64,000 nt of DNA from Isoetes taiwanensis (Eukaryota > Streptophyta > Lycopodiopsida > Isoetales > Isoetaceae). How positions within the stretch are numbered: position 1 is the first letter of the stretch; each line of letters starts with the position of its first letter. Below are positions 44,205 to 54,908 of the stretch, piece by piece. The DNA lies in NCBI GenBank assembly GCA_021234155.1, contig JAJEKV010000020.1, positions 21,250,018 to 21,314,017 of the forward strand, given 5' to 3'. Both the position numbers and the translations under genes were made by a program. Below the pieces are notes generated by a model. That model had not been told where the DNA came from and ran no database searches. It saw only the letters and a list, made by a program, of their open reading frames with translations.

Positions 44205-44333
44205 CTACGGGCAGTAATCCGCTTATTGCGTTTTTGTATTGGGTCCCATAGACTGATTGGTCTCCGTGGACGATAAAAGTACCTTCCTTCCTTCCTTCCT
44301 TCCTTCCTTCCTTCCTTCCTTCCTTCCTTCCTA
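44205..44333 (+). repeat. LINE/SINE 3' end with (TTCC)n tail
   Basis: The last roughly 70 bp before the microsatellite match the LINE 3' end at 5.38 kb (GGGTCCCATAG, ATTGGTCTCCGTGGACG, TAAAA). The tail here is CCTT/TTCC repeated about 13 times instead of TTCTA. No coding part is attached, so it is a very short 5'-truncated copy or a SINE that shares the LINE tail. Confidence 0.75.
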
Positions 44334-46871
44334 TATAAATAAAAGGGTTCTATTATATTGTAAGACATATGCCATGTCTTTTGTACAAAAATGGCATTGA
44401 ATCAGTTTGGCATTTTTAGACTTCTAATGATTTGAGAAAACAACTATACATGTCATACTTCACAAACAACTATACATGTCTTACTTCACATTGACAAAGG
44501 TTGCTAACCATGTCAAACTCTTTAAATTGAGAAAGGAATGCACCCTGATCGACATACCACTATGGCTTCATGTATAGTTTTAAATAAGCATCCAAAGGCA
44601 CTGAATATAGTAGCTTCTAACAGGTACCAGGATCCGAATTCTCAAGATTCCATGACCTATCTGTTATGTAACTTTTCAAGATTTTGGTCAGAGCACAGAG
44701 TGCAATGACTTTGCTTATGCGGCTTAAATATCATAATGGGAAAAGAAATTTACGACCGTTTAGAAGCACGAAAAATCTAAATACGAGTACATTCATGATC
44801 AATGAGAATATCCAACTTTGCTCTTTAAGTTAACAAAGCAGAAGGCATACCAATAGACAAACTTTTCTGCTTCAAGGGTAATGTTAGAGACAAATCCGGA
44901 GGCATCTAACGACTGAACATGGCAACTTCTCCAAGTGTTTGAGGATAAAGCATGGCATTAGCCAACAACAATGCTCCAATATGTAAAATAGAGATATAGA
45001 ATCATTAAACACAAAAGGCAATGTGGATGCAATAAAAAAGAACATACCTCTTTGATTAAAGCTATAAAGGAAAATCTTTGCATCCCTAATTCTACTTCAT
45101 TCAATCATATCATGAATAGATCTAACGGCCTTCATTACATCAGCTTCTATATTAGGAAGCTTCTACCAAAGATTTAAAATTCAATAACTATATTCAGCAA
45201 TTATGGTGAAAAAAAGAAAAAAGGAAGTTATTTGAAACAGCATATATGGTGTAAAAGGTAATAAATATTCTGTCTTATCCATTAGAGGAAAAAATAAAAA
45301 GAATTGCAAACTCTATCATTCAAAGTGACCCGCTGAACAGGAAGATTGGAACTTTCTAGCAAAAATGGTTTCCAGAAGATTTGAAGAGGGTGTGAAAGAT
45401 GAGCCTTTGCAGGGCCTCTATCACCCATCCATGAAGCCAAATCAGGACAAACTTGTTCATAGCAAGAGCAACCTCCATTTTAAATTTTTGAAGGGGGCCA
45501 GTAATAAAAGCGTTTTTTATTAGGGCGTAGATAGGGTTTATGCAGAGCAATCGATGCTACTACTTTATTTAGCACAACAAAAGCAATGTGGTATTAGAGC
45601 AACAGACGAGAGCAAAAACAACAACATGGATGAAGAGAATTGAGCTTAAGAAAAACAAGGGGGCAAAAACAGTCCCTTCTTCCAAAGTTCTACTGCGTAG
45701 CTATTTCTCAAGGTCCTTCATGCATGCCTATGCCAAGAAGATGCCAACGGAGAAGCATGACGTCTGGTCAGATGGCCCCTGAAGCTGCCTCACGATAATT
45801 AACGACAAACTAGCCACCCACTCATGCCACATAAGGCAGTAGGAATTCTCATTCTGGAGCTGATACATCCACCAACATAAAACGACATATTCTATCAATC
45901 CAACTCCCAAGGGGTGATGACACGAGGGACATGCCTTAAGGTTGAATCCCCAATACACAAGGGGTTTATGGAGGACAATTCTCAATACGACATGCGCTAT
46001 AGTTCATAGCACAATTCCAAAATTGCACAAACCCTCCATCGCAGGAGTGAGTCATAAATGCACAGGGGTTTTGTGGAGGATAATCCTTGCGGCGACAATT
46101 CCAAAGTTGCACAAATCCTACCTCGCGGGACTGTGTCATAAAAGATAAATATTTGTGGTGGCCTTGGCCATCATAATAATTTCTTTGTAGATTGAAGACA
46201 TTAGTTGTTTGGGTTAGTTGTGGTCGACCACAAATGTAGACTATCTTAGATTTAATATTCTAGTTAATCCTACTTTGTAGGAGTGATAAAGATAAATGTT
46301 CCCTTGGCCATCGTTAATCAATTTTTTTGTAGATTGGACATTAGCTAAGTGAGGTCTACTACATATGTAGACTATCTTAGATTTGATATTCTAGTTAGGT
46401 ATAACTGCTATATGAACATTTTCCTTTATGATATAATAGGGTAGAAGAAATTTATAAGAACAAATGGCTTAGGACATTTAAAAGGGCATCTGATTTCAAG
46501 GACGCATAGGCAAGTGTTAAGTACCAAAGGCTGAGCTCATTATTATTATCACTACCTATATAAGGCAGTATGTTTTCTATTCACACGAAATCAGAAACTA
46601 ATATTTTTGGGCTGAGGACAGCCCTGGGACCGACACGTACATTTTTTAAATAATTTTCTTTTTCCCATTTCTGTCTCACACACGGTTGACATGTGTATCT
46701 TTTGATTTTTGCAAAGCAAGCAATCCTTCACAAGCTCTAATCCGGCAATCTCTGGATATGGCAGTTGCGGTGCAACAAGAGGATGGATATGGCGCACAAA
46801 TGGCTGGCTTTTGCATTTGTCTTCATTCCTCTTTTTTTTGGTTTATTGGTTTACAAGGAAAAGAAGAGAAC
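44334..46871. other. No gene assigned; local duplication at 46.15-46.4 kb
   Basis: AT-rich. Open frames at 45356-45550 and 45728-45985 (minus; KACPSCHHPLGVGLIEYVV) and 45588-45782 (plus) are unassigned. Two related blocks of about 125 bp at 46150-46280 and 46285-46400 share GGCCATC, TGTAGATTG, TAGACTATCTTAGATTT. A relative of the block occurs near 49400. Confidence 0.35.
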
Positions 46872-47000
46872 TAAATAGCAGCGGATGGAGCGGCCCTTCT
46901 GGCCTTTAAGGCCGAAATTACAGAGACCCAGAAGGGGCATTCGAAGCTGGGTTTCTGGCACAAATCCTTGCAAATGGATTCTCTTACAAACAGAGTGATT
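46872..47000 (+). pseudogene. Possible N-terminal relic of an LRR receptor-like protein
   Basis: The frame reads ADGAALLAFKAEIT, then WHKSLQMDSLT and a stop. 'D-x-ALLAFK-x-I' followed by a Trp-containing stretch is the usual start of the N-terminal cap of plant LRR receptor kinases. Just upstream, MAHKWLAFAFVFIPLFFGLL could be a signal peptide in another frame. No LRRs follow. Weak evidence. Confidence 0.3.
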
Positions 47001-47342
47001 GGTTAGAGTTATCCCCTTTTGGGCTGAAAGGGTATGTTTTTGCCCCATCTTGGTAAGGTTTTTATTCGCTGAATGCATTTCTCGAAATCAGGCTGTCCTA
47101 TTTAGCTTGAATTGTATCTAGACATAGTAGAGCTGTGAATCCATCTTTCTAGCCCACTTCCAAAATGAAGCTGATGACTTATTCCTTCTCATTTGCAGGC
47201 TTGCTTTTTAGCATCTGTAAATCAATGCTGATGGATCCTGTTTAGAGAACTATGCAGGCCAAGCACATGGTAAGTGGAAGGAACAGCTATGGGATTGCAG
47301 TGGTTAGTCAAATAAACCAGATGATATGAGATACAATTATTG

Positions 47343-47679
47343 AAGTTGGCAGAAAAAGTTGGATATGGATTTGTTGCTGCCACAGCCTGCCAGTTGGCGG
47401 CTCTTTTTCTACTCGCAGTGTTGCTAGATTTCTATTTATGAGCAAGTTTATTGAGAAACCTGTTCAAATAAGAGAGCATTTGCAATTTGTTAATACTGAG
47501 CCACGTCCCAGTGATGTAGTGCCACTTTTCCCTGCACATGTAATGCCAAGAGGCAGGATCGCTTAGACACTAAAAAGATCATTGGTAGTCGAAGCATAGC
47601 AGTACCTCATAGCTTTCATATGACAGTGAACCTGACCTTACCGGAGTCTAACCATAGCTTGAACCTTGGTATATTTCAG
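47343..47679 (+). pseudogene. Seipin-like exon, frameshifted
   Basis: Three reading frames together give a seipin-like core. EKVGYGFVAATACQLAALFL is a membrane segment. After a shift near 47415-47425 comes FIEKPVQIREHLQFVNTEPR and SDVV. After another shift near 47545-47565 comes VPHSFHMTVNLTLPESNHSL then NLGIFQ, followed by a GT donor at 47680. The 'EKPV-x-RE-L-F-x(2)T' and 'V-L-x-LPES-x(3)-LGIFQ' blocks are characteristic of seipin, the ER protein that shapes lipid-droplet formation. A possible next exon at about 47780-47820 is too degraded to trust. Two frameshifts argue for a pseudogene, unless they are assembly errors. Confidence 0.62.
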
Positions 47680-49586
47680 GTTGGTTCTAAAACTTTTTCT
47701 CTGCTAGATAAACTTTAGCATAGTTAGAGATTTGCGTAGTTTGAGTTGCCCCTATTAAGCATTTTTTAGCCTTTTCACAGTCAGCATTGGCAATGGTGGA
47801 AATCCTCATCTGCTACCCAGGGTATGCATTTAGGTCTTTGCAGTCAGCAATGTCATTTCCTTCTTTATTTTGGCCTGGCTAGGGCAGATCCTGTGTAATT
47901 TTCAACCCATAAGTACTTATATTTTGCAGGTTTCTTAATGCAGCTGTCATGTAACATTTCGCATCCTTGTTTTACAGATTTGTCCTGTATCATTTCATCG
48001 CTAAGTGCAATTGCCCATCATAGAAAGGCTTAGACATTGATCTGTCAAGCAAAGCTATGCCCGCCCTTTTACATTTTCCTGCAGAGCGGTATGGATGGCT
48101 ATCTGCAGCATCTACAATGTCTTCGCATGCATTTGAATGGTAATTTTTTTTGCTTCTGTTATCAGACTGGATTGAAACATGATTCATAAAGGAACTCCAT
48201 ACTTGGCAGAGATATGTGGATTATGGAGAACAATGCATAGCCATGGGACCAGAGAAAAATGAACTGGGACATGCCATCCTTAAAATGACAGGCAAGGGAC
48301 AAGGCAAATTGCCTAGTTTTTACTCAAAAAGGTAACGCACAGTCTGTTCATCTAAATAGCATGCCATTGCTAGATGTTCCTGCACCCTTAATTTCTCCTT
48401 TAGGGCAAGCATATCAATCAATGTGTTTTTCAAGCCGGGATAATGTGGGAATGGCGGGCAGTATATTGGATGCTTCTCTTCAGGGGCAACACGAAAATCA
48501 GTGGTTTGATCCTAGGGTCAGTAGCGGATTTAAAAACTGAGCAACTTCCTTGGCAAACAAAATTATTTTGTACAAAACTAGTCATCTTGGCATGCACGGA
48601 ACATGTCCTTGTTACGCTCCCATAATCTTATTAGAGGCAACCTCCTTTTGTTCCTATAATCTATGCCACTTGGAAGCATCCAAGACAAGATGTACATTGA
48701 TGTTTACAATCAATGTGTCACATATCTCAAATGCAACTCCTATTTCTTAATTGGCTATGCAAGTTAGACCATGTTCTAAAGGCAATTCATCTAGATGCAT
48801 GTACAATAACTTTTTTCCTTGGGATAGAGGGAAATATAAGAGATTAATTAAGGAGTTTTGCATAGCATTTTAAAAGTTTTAAAATTCTGTAAGCATTGGT
48901 TCAACAATCGAACTTCAAGTCTTATTTCACCCATTTGCAATTTTTGATAACTTAGGGGTTTGATGCATATAATAGTCCACTTCTACCATTGTAACGCCAT
49001 GGCCTTGCTTCTATGCTTGCAATAGAAAGTTATTGAAAGCATGGGGTTATGACCACAATGCCGATATTTGAGTGAAGCAGCATCCATATTGTGAAATAAT
49101 CAATTATTTTTTCTATAATACAATGCGACCAATTTTATTAGAAAACACACTAAATGAAACTTACTATTATGTTATTTCACCGATTGGAACATTTGGTGTA
49201 ACACTCTTATGGATGCTTGGACAATGTGATGAGCCAATCTGCCTAGAATTTTGCTCATGATGTGCATGTAAATGTTTGACGTGGAGGATATTCACATAGA
49301 GGTGCACTTGAGAAAACCTTGATGAGATAGCACAAGGCATTGTTCCAACATCGCACGCATTTTCTAACCAATAAGTGAGTCAACGAAGAGAAATGTTCGC
49401 GGTAGCCTTGGCCGCCACGATAAATTTTTTGTATATATTATTATGACAAGATAGTTCTAATAAGAAGGATACAAGTACATTTTGAGGAATTTTTGAAGGC
49501 TATGATATTGGTTGTTTTTTTAACACTTGTCAACACCATCCAATTGTAAGGAAACAAAATGGAGGCGTCAATTTATTAATGTTTGC
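47680..49586. other. No gene assigned; downstream of the seipin fragment
   Basis: AT-rich. It may contain further decayed seipin exons, but none could be identified. The frames at 48443-48625 and 49072-49260 are unassigned. Confidence 0.35.
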
Positions 49587-49830
49587 ATTTACAAGAACTC
49601 TTGAACAATTATATAACATCATTTGGTTGACTATTAACTCATTTTGGCATTCCTTTATTGACATAAATGGCAAAATACGGTGTATCAAATGTCATCTTAC
49701 CCGTTTCCATTTACAAGAACTCTTGAACAATAATATAACATCATTTGGTTGACTATTAACTCATTTTGGCATTCCTTTATTGACATAAATGGCAAAATAG
49801 GGCGTATCAAATGTCATCTTACCCGTCCTT
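49587..49830. repeat. Tandem duplication, about 122-bp unit
   Basis: Two nearly identical copies starting ATTTACAAGAACTCTTGAAC (49587 and 49709) and ending TGTCATCTTACCCG. Confidence 0.9.
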
Positions 49831-50786
49831 CAGCAGTTGAATATGGAACCCATGTGAAACAAACATGACAAACGTTGAAATAACAATCGCATATTAATTT
49901 AGCACATGCATCTCTATGACACTACATAACTTGGGCAATATTTATTTGCTCGACGAAGTAATGGAAGAAAGTAATTATTTCATTTGCATGTGCTTAATAC
50001 TATGGTTTTGACTAAATGGAGGAAAATTAAACTATGTCAACACGTGCTTTCCCAATACAACACGATTTGTAGTAGGTTGGTCGCATAATTTTGGATCATG
50101 TAAATGCAACACTACTTGAAGTAGGCATCTCGAAATAGATATGATTTCTAATGTAAGTTAAAGTCCTAATACTCTAATCAATAGCATTTTGTGTAGGTTC
50201 ATTACCATTCAACTTGAAACTCGACTTGAATTTGTAGTATTGTATGCTAGAATGGTATTTACATATTTTGATCAAGCAAGGAGGACCATGATCTACGCAA
50301 TTACCACACTTACAAAGAGGATCATTGCAATGGTAGTATTGGCAAATAGAGAACTTTTAAATGTCCGACAATTGTTTTGGTTGAATTTCTATGGGGATGC
50401 CCTACACATTGTTTTGTCACGAAGGTGAATAATTAAATAGGTGGACCATTTACACTTTGTAGCTTATCAGCCAAGACCTCACTTTTGTATACGAAGGTTT
50501 AATGTAGCCTTCCTATAGCCTGCATTCCTACCTATAGCCTAAGTAAAAGACATGGCAACAAAACAGAGAATGTCTAGGACAGTAAGTCAATGAATCATGA
50601 TGAGGTTGGTGGTGAGGGGTCAATTGAGAAATAACATAGGTGAATGAAAACAAGGAGAAGTGAAGCTGGTTGCGTGATGAATTATGGTTGACTCTACGAG
50701 GACGAGGAGATGTGAAAAGTGCACGTGCGAATAACCGAGTGGAAGAAGAGGATTTGAACGAGTGGGATGAATATGAGCCATGGATA
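49831..50786. other. No gene recognised
   Basis: AT-rich. A 79-residue open frame at 50189-50428 is unassigned. Confidence 0.4.
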
Positions 50787-50840
50787 GATAGATAGATAGA
50801 AAGATAGATACAGTATTAACGTCCACGGAAAATGGAGCAG
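50787..50840 (-). repeat. LINE-type 3' end with (TATC)n tail
   Basis: On the minus strand TTTTCCGTGGACGTTAATA runs into TATC repeats. Same layout as the tails at 5.4, 12.2 and 44.2 kb. A second GATA tract at about 50908-50930 is preceded (minus strand) by CGTAGAGTTAAT and may be a diverged copy. Confidence 0.5.
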
Positions 50841-51017
50841 GTGCAAGATGGAGGTAAGAAAGCATGTATGGGTGGAGGATTAAAGGAAAGCGAGGAAAAG
50901 AAATAAAGACGATAGATAGATAAATAGATTAACTCTACGAATTGATTGCGAAAAGATGAGGCGAAAAAAACGGGGGGAGGAAGAGGAGAGACAGGAAAGG
51001 TAACGTAGCGCCAGCGT

Positions 51018-51145
51018 CATGTTATAGCCACGGGCATATCCGTGGTATATTCGTGTCTTTAACATGTTATAGCCACGCCAAAAAAAATTACACGGCATTT
51101 TTGTGGACAGTGGATTTTTTGCCATTTAAGGCTGGCTATAACATG
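51018..51145. mobile_element. Short inverted-repeat element, MITE-like
   Basis: CATGTTATAGCCA at 51018-51030 is the exact reverse complement of 51133-51145. An extra direct copy of the terminus starts at 51063. Length 128 bp, no coding capacity. No clear target-site duplication, so the class is uncertain. Confidence 0.35.
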
Positions 51146-51606
51146 CCCAGATCCGACATTTACCGCCATGGAAAGGTAACGTGTATGGATGGTTGGCAAA
51201 GGTTCATTTAAGAACGAAGGAGGGGCGTCAACCCTAAAGACAGCACATATGGACCCGTTTGATTATGGCGAAAATGATGCAAGGGACAAGGCCCTGGAGA
51301 CTCATATTAATGCTCTTGAATGCCCCTTCAAGGCCAAAGACCTCAGATTGTAGCACATACAGCCCATTCCCTCTGGTTCTTGTCCTGTGGTCCCGTGCAA
51401 TTTATCTCGGTCGCTCAACTGCCCCCTTTTAGCTTGCTATATCTTGCTACCTGCTTCTGCATGCTGCAGCGGCAGCCCAGCAGCGCCTATTTCTTCAGCT
51501 TTTCCTCGTTGCCTTCTCCTAGTGTAGTCTAGTGTTTGGAGTTTGGTTCCATTTTAAGGTTTAGTGTTCAAAACACTCCGTTTTGTTCGCTCTGTTTCTC
51601 GCGGCC

Positions 51607-53187
51607 ATGGCCAAAGGAGGCCAGGGAGTCTCCCGTTCGGACGACCCCTCTGCAAATCTCTCATCCAGAGCTCCTCCCAAAATGAACTCCAATCGCCCAG
51701 TTCGAATCCTGCCCGATTTTCTCCAATCCGTGAAGCTGAAGTACGTCAAACTGGGCTACCATTATCTGGTGACCCATTTGCTCACGCTCCTCCTAATCCC
51801 GATGATGGTAGCGGTGATGCTGGAGGCCGGAAGGATGAGCCCGGCGGACATAAAGCAGATATGGATCCATCTGGAGTTCAATCTGGTGTCGATGCTGGGC
51901 TGTTCGACGCTGCTAGTGTTCGGGGTGACAGTGTACATGATGTCGAGGCCGAGGCCGGTGTATTTGATGGATTATGCGTGCTACAGGCCACCGGATCACG
52001 TAAGGGTACCGTTTTCGACGTTCATGGAGCATTCCAAATTGTCGGGCAGTTTTGATGAGAAGAGTTTGGAGTTTCAGAGGCGCATTTTGGAGAGGTCTGG
52101 ATTGGGCGAACAGACCTCTCTGCCTCCGGCTATGCATTACCTGCCTCCTCGGCCCTCCATGGCCGCTGCAAGGGCCGAGGCCGAGACCGTCATGTTCGGG
52201 TGCCTCGACGAGCTCTTCTCCACCACCGGAGTTAAGCCTAAGGATATCGGCATCCTCATCGTCAATTGCTCCCTCTTCAACCCCACCCCCTCCCTCTCCG
52301 CCATGATCATCAACAAATACAAAATGCGTGGTAACATCAGATCCTTTAACCTTGGCGGTATGGGTTGCTCCGCCGGTGTCATCTCCATTGACCTTGCTAA
52401 AGATATGCTTCAGATTCATGGTAATACCTATGCTATTGTTGTTAGCACTGAGAATATTACCCAGAATTGGTACTTTGGTAACCGGAGGTCTATGTTGATC
52501 CCCAATTGTCTGTTCCGAGTTGGGGGCGCTGCTATTCTTCTCACAAATAAACGCAGCTTGAAGCGGAAATGCAAATACCAGCTTGTTCATTCTGTTAGAA
52601 CCAACAAGGCTGCAGATGATAAGTCCTTTAGGTGCGTTTATCAGGAACAGGATGAAACCGGCCAAATGGGTGTTTCTCTGTCCAAGGATTTAATGGCCAT
52701 AGCGGGAGATGCACTGAAGACCAACATCACAACTCTGGGACCTCTGGTTCTGCCCCTGTCTGAGCAGCTCATTTTCCTGTGGTTTCTAATTGGGAAAAAA
52801 ATCTTCAACATGAAAGTAAAGGCATATATTCCAGATTTCAAATTAGCGTTCGAGCATTTCTGCATACATGCGGGAGGCAGGGCAGTGATAGACGAGCTGG
52901 AGAACAATCTACAGCTAACGAGGGAGCACTGCGAGGCCTCAAGGATGACACTGTACAGGTTCGGAAACGTGTCGTCGTCATCGATTTGGTATGAACTAGC
53001 TTACATCGAAGCAAAAGGCAGCATGAAAAGGGGCCAGAGAGTGTGGCAGATCGCGTTCGGCAGCGGGTTCAAGTGCAACAGCGCAGTCTGGCGGGCTCTG
53101 AAAACCATCAAGCCCCCTTCCAAAGGTCCCTGGGCCGATTGCATCCATAAATTCCCCGTGGAAATTCCTGAAGTCTATAACTTCTAA
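51607..53187 (+). CDS. KCS: 3-ketoacyl-CoA synthase (very-long-chain fatty acid elongase condensing enzyme)
   Basis: A single exon of 526 residues from ATG 51607 in a strong context (GCGGCCATGGCC); the frame also extends upstream without an ATG. KCS enzymes condense malonyl-CoA with long-chain acyl-CoA at the ER in the first step of very-long-chain fatty acid elongation for waxes, cutin/suberin and sphingolipids. Two N-terminal membrane segments lie at about residues 54-72 and 93-112. MSRPRPVYLMDYACYRP opens the FAE1/CUT1-type domain. The catalytic Cys254 sits in GGMGCSAGVISIDLAKD, His421 in CIHAGG and Asn454 in RFGNVSSSSIWYE, all present. The chalcone-synthase-like C-terminal domain follows. 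Length is normal for the family and no lesion is seen. It is the best-preserved gene here, surrounded by repeats. Confidence 0.97.
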   Translation: MAKGGQGVSRSDDPSANLSSRAPPKMNSNRPVRILPDFLQSVKLKYVKLGYHYLVTHLLTLLLIPMMVAVMLEAGRMSPADIKQIWIHLEFNLVSMLGCSTLLVFGVTVYMMSRPRPVYLMDYACYRPPDHVRVPFSTFMEHSKLSGSFDEKSLEFQRRILERSGLGEQTSLPPAMHYLPPRPSMAAARAEAETVMFGCLDELFSTTGVKPKDIGILIVNCSLFNPTPSLSAMIINKYKMRGNIRSFNLGGMGCSAGVISIDLAKDMLQIHGNTYAIVVSTENITQNWYFGNRRSMLIPNCLFRVGGAAILLTNKRSLKRKCKYQLVHSVRTNKAADDKSFRCVYQEQDETGQMGVSLSKDLMAIAGDALKTNITTLGPLVLPLSEQLIFLWFLIGKKIFNMKVKAYIPDFKLAFEHFCIHAGGRAVIDELENNLQLTREHCEASRMTLYRFGNVSSSSIWYELAYIEAKGSMKRGQRVWQIAFGSGFKCNSAVWRALKTIKPPSKGPWADCIHKFPVEIPEVYNF

Positions 53188-54908
53188 GTCCCCCCCTTGG
53201 GGTCCTCGTGTATTTTTCAATTCCTTTTCTTTTATTTCCTAGCTTCCAAAGTGTCATTAATACCTTTGGTAGCCTGGTTGTCCATGCTCCACATCTACTC
53301 CCCTTGTTCTTTTCTACTCTTTAGCTTTCTCCCTTGTTTTTGTCAATATCCATCCCCCCCTTATTATTGTTTGCCCCCATCTGATGGGAAACTTAATCTA
53401 TAAGGTCTTCACCAAACTCTAAAGTGTAATTAATTCCTTTGGTTGCTGGCCAATCTGTCCGTCCTACTGGCACTCCTATTCCTTTTTTCTTATTGTGTTC
53501 AAGTTTTCTCTTTGGACCTTTAGGGGATTGTATATGTTCCTATGGAATGCTGCCATGTAGAATGACATAAAAAAATACTATATATCTATCAGTCTTTTCT
53601 CTGCCTATCTTCTATAGTTTATGCCTCATACACAAAACATGATTTTTAAGGTTGGAACTCCATATACACTTTGTACTTGCTTTTTGAGGTTGGAACTCCA
53701 AATACACTTTGTACTCTAATGTGATTTTCAGTACGTGGTCTGATGTTATAAGACTTATGTTAACTGACTATCTAAAGAGTCAACGCAAGATTTGTTTAAA
53801 AGGATTAACTGCATTCTTACAACCCCTTTCCCCATTAATGATTTATAATGATTAGTGTGCACGTAATTTATATTGCCTATAAATGTGTTTGTGATTGGAT
53901 TGCGTATTGTTCCTTGAAAATTGCTTGTGGTTTTCTCTAATCATGATGATATATAGATTGCAATATATAGTTTGATGCCACATGGCCATTTACAATCAAT
54001 AGCAAAACCTTTACACAGGCCGTTTGATATCGAGGAGAATGCCACATGGCTTTTGGAAATATCTACAATCAATAGCAAAACCTTTGTAAAAGGTTGTTTG
54101 ATGTAAAAGGAGAAATGGTACTTTGTTTCATATGTGACGAAACAATGTAGATAGCCAAATGACTTCAAGCTAAATTTAGATCAATAACTGCTACTTACAA
54201 ATGGCACTTCAGTTGCATATAATCAAATCCACATAGCACACAAAACTTTGAAATGAACTACTTATTTAAAGAAAATGCAGATAACATGAGGTCTATACAC
54301 ATCATATTATAAAAAATTGAATATGCCTGAGACCCTTCCAGTATAGCCACGAAAAAGAATGAAATGACAATCACTATACTACTATAAGCTTGCTCATTTT
54401 GTGGATCGAAGAGACATTATAATGCTAGAGCTATCTAACCAAACCATCATTCATTTAAATAGAGATTGTCTCAATTCTAAGCATGATTTTATTAATTGGA
54501 GAGAATAATACAATTTTGAGAATTTTGAGCTAAGCCAAGGAGCTCAAGCTCAAGAATTTTTACCATCGTCGGTAGCTTCTCTGGCCAATAATTCTTGCAA
54601 CTGGATCCATGCACTGGTAGAGATAATCATTAGCAATAGTTTGTTCTCAACTGACCAATCACAGTCTATGGTTTTTTAGATGCTGATAATGTGGTTTGGC
54701 ATTAGGATTTGGTCTCCATTTTTTTACTAATCTCAATATTGTTAAGACATAAGTGATACCATTCCTAGCAACATGCTTCCACCAAGAGACAAGTACCACT
54801 TTAGAGTGAGGGAGAGTTGGATCCTGTCTAGGGTCCTGTTCAACGTAGGCTACCCATGTAGAACACACGTCGTGTCGTCTGACATGTAAGAACATACATT
54901 TCTTAACG
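53188..54908 (+). other. KCS 3' flank; two small tandem duplications
   Basis: T-rich 3' UTR-like sequence to about 53.6 kb. A duplication with a 43-bp unit at 53649-53716 (GGTTGGAACTCCA twice) and one of about 70 bp at 53972-54115 (ACAATCAATAGCAAAACCTT twice). The minus-strand frame ending at 54659 (VVLVSWWKHVARNGITYVLT) is unassigned. Confidence 0.5.

Noticed and set aside
44120..44368. Minus-strand frame with repeated KEGR
   Set aside because: Translation of the (TTCC)n microsatellite.
45728..45985. LINE or transposase C-terminus on the minus strand (CPSCHHPLG)
   Set aside because: A single Cys/His pair without the flanking RT or transposase pattern.
51583..51606. KCS start upstream of 51607
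   Set aside because: The extension begins without an ATG; 51607 has a strong context and gives normal length.
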